From Schinkia azotoformans LMG 9581 (GTDB lineage: Bacteria; Bacillota; Bacilli; Bacillales; Bacillaceae_J), in assembly GCF_000307855.1 (NCBI RefSeq), contig NZ_AJLR01000147.1, positions 1 through 64,000 of the forward strand: 64,000 bases of DNA, read 5' to 3'. The position numbers and the translations under genes were made by a program. Under the pieces are notes generated by a model, which saw nothing but the letters and a program-made list of their open reading frames with translations, was not told the origin of the DNA and made no database searches. How positions within the stretch are numbered: position 1 is the first letter of the stretch; each line of letters starts with the position of its first letter. This document shows positions 60,814-64,000 of the stretch, one piece after another.

Positions 60814-62126
60814 AAATCCAAGCCTTTGTCATTGTTGGATTTTTATTCTTTTTACTTGGAAGCAATGCCGGTTATGCCGAAGAATCGCTTCAAGATCTAA
60901 TTGATCAAACCCCTGAGAATGGTACGCTTCAACTTGAAGATAAAACCTATGAAGGGAATATTGTTATTTCTTCACCAATTACCATCATTGGCACGAAAGA
61001 AACCGTTATAAAAGGCGAGGGGAAAGGGAATGTCATCACTGTAAAAGCTTCTAATGTTACCTTGAAAAACTTTTCGGTTATAAATAGCGGACATGATCGA
61101 AATTCAGGGGAGGAATATGCAGGCATTAAGCTTATGAAAGATGGGAACATTGTTGATCAAATAAAAATCACCGATTGTTTTCATGGTGTTTATTTAAGCC
61201 AATCCCATCACAATAAAGTTAGTAATGTGACGGTTATTGGCAAAGAAAATGGTGAGATCGGTGGACAAGGGAATGGCATTCAACTTTATTATTCTCATCA
61301 AAATGAATTGGTAAATAATTATATTGAAGGAACACGTGATGGAATTTTCTTTGATTATTCCCATGAGAATATTTCAAAAGGAAATGAAATACAGCATACT
61401 AGATATGGGTTGCATTATATGTACTCAGATAGAAACAAATTTACAAAAAATAGATTCAGCTATAATATTGGTGGAGCAGCCATCATGGAATCTAGGGGAA
61501 CGATTTTAGAAAACAACCAATTTATCTTAAATCAAGGAACACGTTCATACGGACTCTTGATGCAATCAACGAATGACACAGTTATAACTAAAAATCTCTT
61601 TTTTCAAAATCAACGAGGCATCTATTTTGACCAATCTCAAAAAGCGATTGTCAAAGATAATGAATTTTTACAAAACCAGATAGGTGTTGAAGTGTGGGCA
61701 TCTTCTGCAGACCAAGTATTCAGCGGCAACAGATTTTCAAATAATATCGCTACCGTGCTGACATTTGGCGGGAAAGATAATAATCAATGGTCTGAAAATG
61801 GCAAAGGAAACTATTGGGGGAATTCTATTTCAGTGCTTGACCTCGATCAAAATGGAATCGGTGATTACCCTGTTGAATATAAATCCTCGCTTTATCAATT
61901 GGTAGAGGATAATGAATTAGCATATTTATTTTTAAAAAGTCCGGCGATAAAAGTTTATGAAAAAATGAATGAAGTGTTAAATAAAAAAGAAGTCATGGTT
62001 ACCGATCAATTTCCTTTAGTGGAAAAGGGAACAATAAACGAAAATAATAATCTCTATATTATTATTTTGCTATTAATGGTTATATTAGGTAGTGTTTACT
62101 GGAAAAGAAAAAGGAGAAGAGCGTAA
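60810..62126 (+). CDS. nosD: NosD-type copper-maturation protein, copy 2
   Basis: The 438-residue protein has a Sec signal (FVIVGFLFFLLGSNAGYA), a beta-helix of N-rich rungs (about residues 70-330, such as NKVSNVTVIGKENG and GNGIQLYYSHQNELVNNYIEG) and a C-terminal membrane helix with a basic end (IIILLLMVILGSVYWKRKRRR). It is clearly homologous to, but diverged from, the copy at 26847. Directly behind nosZ it is the more obvious partner of this NosZ. Start overlaps the previous gene; its last base is the first base of nosY2. Confidence 0.92.
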   Translation: MKIQAFVIVGFLFFLLGSNAGYAEESLQDLIDQTPENGTLQLEDKTYEGNIVISSPITIIGTKETVIKGEGKGNVITVKASNVTLKNFSVINSGHDRNSGEEYAGIKLMKDGNIVDQIKITDCFHGVYLSQSHHNKVSNVTVIGKENGEIGGQGNGIQLYYSHQNELVNNYIEGTRDGIFFDYSHENISKGNEIQHTRYGLHYMYSDRNKFTKNRFSYNIGGAAIMESRGTILENNQFILNQGTRSYGLLMQSTNDTVITKNLFFQNQRGIYFDQSQKAIVKDNEFLQNQIGVEVWASSADQVFSGNRFSNNIATVLTFGGKDNNQWSENGKGNYWGNSISVLDLDQNGIGDYPVEYKSSLYQLVEDNELAYLFLKSPAIKVYEKMNEVLNKKEVMVTDQFPLVEKGTINENNNLYIIILLLMVILGSVYWKRKRRRA

Positions 62127-62923
62127 TGAATTATATTTGGAAGGAATGGAAGGAGCAATCGAGGGGTAAAGGGATTTGGCTAGCACTTCTTATGGTCATT
62201 CTTTTATCAATTTTTATTTTACTAGAGGCACGTACATTACCGTCTGAGCATGGTTTTACTGTTTTTCTTCTTTCTTTATATGAAATGAATATCTTTATTT
62301 TACCGTTATTAAGTATTTTTATTGCATCCTTTTCGATCATACAAGAAAAAGAGTTAAAAACGTTAATGATCTTAACGACGAAAAAGGAATCGTTTTTAAG
62401 CTTTTTATTTAAAAAGAGTATAGCTGTTCAATCTGTCATTTTAGGCGTTTTTATTGCTTGGTACTTTGTGTTTGCGGTAGTTATGAAATTTTTCTTCTAT
62501 TTTAATGTTAGTCATTTTATGGCTTTTCTAATGTCAGTGATATTTTTAATTATCATTTTTAATCAGATTGGCTTATTCTTGGGCAGTATTTGCAATACTA
62601 GAATGCAGTTGATCGGTGCTAATATTTTTACATGGTTTTTATTTGTGTACCTAGCAGATTTATTATTTTTATATCTTCTGCCATCCGTAACCTATGATAA
62701 TGTACAACTATTTTCAGTCTTTTTCTTTTTAGATCCGATTCATGCCATTCCGTTCTATTTGGAAACATCATTAGGAGTATTTTCGACAGATCACATGTCT
62801 CGCCTAATGGAAAAAATGGTTTGGGCGTCTCCTGTCATGTTTATTGTTATTGATGTCATTGTCTGGGTGGCTCTTTCTTTCGTATTCAGTATTTTATTAA
62901 AAGGAAAGGGTGATAGAGTATGA
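62126..62923 (+). CDS. nosY: NosY-type ABC permease, copy 2
   Basis: The 265-residue ABC-2-class permease has six membrane segments, with the cytoplasmic IIQEKELKTLMILTTKKESF motif after TM2. It would pair with NosD2 and NosF2. Its ribosome site (AAAAAGGAGAAG) lies within nosD2. Phenylalanine-rich helices and weak similarity to copy 1 show long separation of the two sets. Confidence 0.9.
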   Translation: MNYIWKEWKEQSRGKGIWLALLMVILLSIFILLEARTLPSEHGFTVFLLSLYEMNIFILPLLSIFIASFSIIQEKELKTLMILTTKKESFLSFLFKKSIAVQSVILGVFIAWYFVFAVVMKFFFYFNVSHFMAFLMSVIFLIIIFNQIGLFLGSICNTRMQLIGANIFTWFLFVYLADLLFLYLLPSVTYDNVQLFSVFFFLDPIHAIPFYLETSLGVFSTDHMSRLMEKMVWASPVMFIVIDVIVWVALSFVFSILLKGKGDRV

Positions 62924-63591
62924 TCGAAATCCGTGATGTATCACATTCCTATCAGAAAAAAAAGGTTTTAGATTCAGTTAGTCTCATTGTCGAAAAAAAT
63001 GAATTATGTGCATTAGTCGGCAGAAATGGTGCTGGGAAATCTACGCTGATTCATTTAATGCTGGATCTTTTGCCTTTAAAAACTGGGACGATTCAGTTGA
63101 ATGGAATTCCGGTACAAAAGCCGGGTTGGAAAAAGACCGTTTCCTATTTACCTGAGAAATTTCAGCTTTATCCGAATTTAACTGGTGAAGAAAATTTGCG
63201 TTTCTTTGCTTCTTTAGAAGATGGTACAGTTGATGAGGACAAATTAGAGGAAAAGCTAAAGCTTGTTAGGTTGTGGGAAGATCGGAAGGAGCAAGTTTCC
63301 GGCTATTCCAAGGGGATGCTGCAGCGTCTTGGACTTGGGATTATGCTTTATTTTGATACAGAGCTATTAATACTAGATGAACCGACAAGTGGTTTGGATC
63401 CAATCGGCCGCATTGAGATTTTATCAATCTTAAAATCATTAGAAAATAAAACGATCTTGCTTTCTTCACACCATATTGATGAAATCAACCAAATTTGCTC
63501 CCATGTAGCCTATTTAAAAGATGGGAAAATGGAAAAATACACGGTAGAAGAATTTGAAACCAAAATCTTAAATGAAGGAGTTCTTGCATGA
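62920..63591 (+). CDS. nosF: NosF-type ABC ATPase, copy 2
   Basis: The 223-residue ATPase shows Walker A GRNGAGKST (about 35-43), signature YSKGMLQRLGLGI, Walker B ELLILDEPTSGLDP and switch histidine LSSHHIDE. It is about 25 residues shorter than copy 1, ending soon after the last beta strand. Overlaps nosY2 by 4 nt, and its stop overlaps the next start codon. Confidence 0.93.
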   Translation: MIEIRDVSHSYQKKKVLDSVSLIVEKNELCALVGRNGAGKSTLIHLMLDLLPLKTGTIQLNGIPVQKPGWKKTVSYLPEKFQLYPNLTGEENLRFFASLEDGTVDEDKLEEKLKLVRLWEDRKEQVSGYSKGMLQRLGLGIMLYFDTELLILDEPTSGLDPIGRIEILSILKSLENKTILLSSHHIDEINQICSHVAYLKDGKMEKYTVEEFETKILNEGVLA

Positions 63592-64000
63592 AAAAAATAG
63601 TAACGTTTTTAATGGGATTGTTTGTACTAGCGGGTTGTAGTGGCGGCGGAAATTATAATGTTGAGGTTGCCGAAGCACCGGTTTATAAACCAGATCACAC
63701 TCCAGCGGCCGTTTCGTTTAAAATTTCAGAGGGAGAAAAAGCAGCTGAAGGTTTAGAGGTTAAGGCCTTATTTGAAATGGAAAAGATGGACCATGGTTCA
63801 ATTGAAGTAACCCTACAAGATGAAGGGGAAGGTCTTTATGGTGGTGAAGTCGCGCTGCCTATGGGTGGAGACTGGCAGGCTTTATTAACGATAAAAAATG
63901 GAAATAAAACAGCGGAACAGCTTGTGAAATTTACGGTTGAAGAACCTGTTGCGACGGTGACAACATTACCGGAAGGTGTAGTTGCTACAGTAAACGGGGA
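63588..64000 (+). CDS. FixH/YtkA-like lipoprotein, partial at window end
   Basis: An open frame starts at ATG 63588 (GAAGGAG upstream, 4-nt overlap with nosF2) and runs off the end after 137 codons. The product has a lipobox VLAGC (Cys about 17) and a ~100-residue domain with MEKMDHGSIEVTL and LPMGGDWQALLTI, resembling FixH/YtkA-type beta-sandwich domains found near oxidase and copper genes. It is translationally coupled to the nos operon, so a role in NosZ assembly is likely. Family assignment is moderate; the C-terminus is missing. Confidence 0.75.
   Translation, partial: MKKIVTFLMGLFVLAGCSGGGNYNVEVAEAPVYKPDHTPAAVSFKISEGEKAAEGLEVKALFEMEKMDHGSIEVTLQDEGEGLYGGEVALPMGGDWQALLTIKNGNKTAEQLVKFTVEEPVATVTTLPEGVVATVNG

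Overview
This window is chromosomal DNA from a low-GC, endospore-forming Bacillaceae bacterium that can respire nitrous oxide. Evidence for this placement: a B. subtilis-like backbone (yutI-yuzD-yuzB, yumC, yutJ, yuiBCD, pepA, bioY; then kapB, yugE, alaR-alaT, yugI, yugJ, pgi, yugO), a Spo0E-like phosphatase, KapB, strong Shine-Dalgarno sequences, AT-rich intergenic DNA and T-tailed terminators. A clade II (Sec-exported) nosZ places it among denitrifying or N2O-reducing Bacillus/Neobacillus-type organisms; species is not determined.

Layout. 0-15.8 kb: housekeeping genes (Fe-S assembly, ferredoxin-NADP reductase, type II NADH dehydrogenase, aminopeptidase, biotin uptake), a preQ1-riboswitch-controlled QueF-like gene, and the ribDE-BA-H riboflavin operon behind an FMN riboswitch and terminator. 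16.0-25.0 kb: an accessory signalling cluster, STAS - LuxR-type regulator - CheW - CheA - chemoreceptor - RsbW-like kinase - STAS - PAS/PP2C phosphatase, with no cheY, cheB, cheR or sigma gene. 25.1-35.1 kb: kapB, a lipoprotein cyclophilin and yugE, then a first nos accessory set (nosD1-nosL1-nosY1-nosF1), a divergent NosL-like lipoprotein with a Met-rich tail, a beta-propeller lipoprotein, an OmpR/HK two-component system and a hemerythrin. 35.2-44.6 kb: alaR-alaT, an NSS transporter, yugI, yugJ, pgi, yugO and a DMT transporter. 44.6-56.8 kb: SLH and copper-amine-oxidase-N-like envelope proteins, a sulfonate-type ABC importer and an ECHDC3-like crotonase plus CoA-transferase operon, each behind its own SAM-I riboswitch and facing away from each other, then a PhnD-C-E-E importer. 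56.9-64.0 kb: Sco, cytochrome c, nosZ, a NosB-position membrane protein, a second nosD-nosY-nosF, and the start of a lipoprotein cut by the window end.

How the genes work together. The cytochrome c, NosZ and NosDYF genes form an N2O respiration unit with a perfect CRP/FNR-type palindrome centred 41.5 bp upstream of the inferred transcription start. Sco and NosL proteins would supply copper. Having two distinct NosD/Y/F sets around one visible nosZ is unusual. The chemosensory cluster looks like a fusion of a CheA-type array with an RsbV/RsbW/RsbP-type partner switch. Its two STAS paralogues differ exactly at the phospho-acceptor (Ser in one, Glu in the other). The SAM-riboswitch pair points to an uncharacterised sulfur-limitation pathway that uses a crotonase lacking both classical catalytic glutamates. 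Two dispersed intergenic repeat families (a ~90-bp palindromic element and a 52-bp tandem repeat) punctuate the window.
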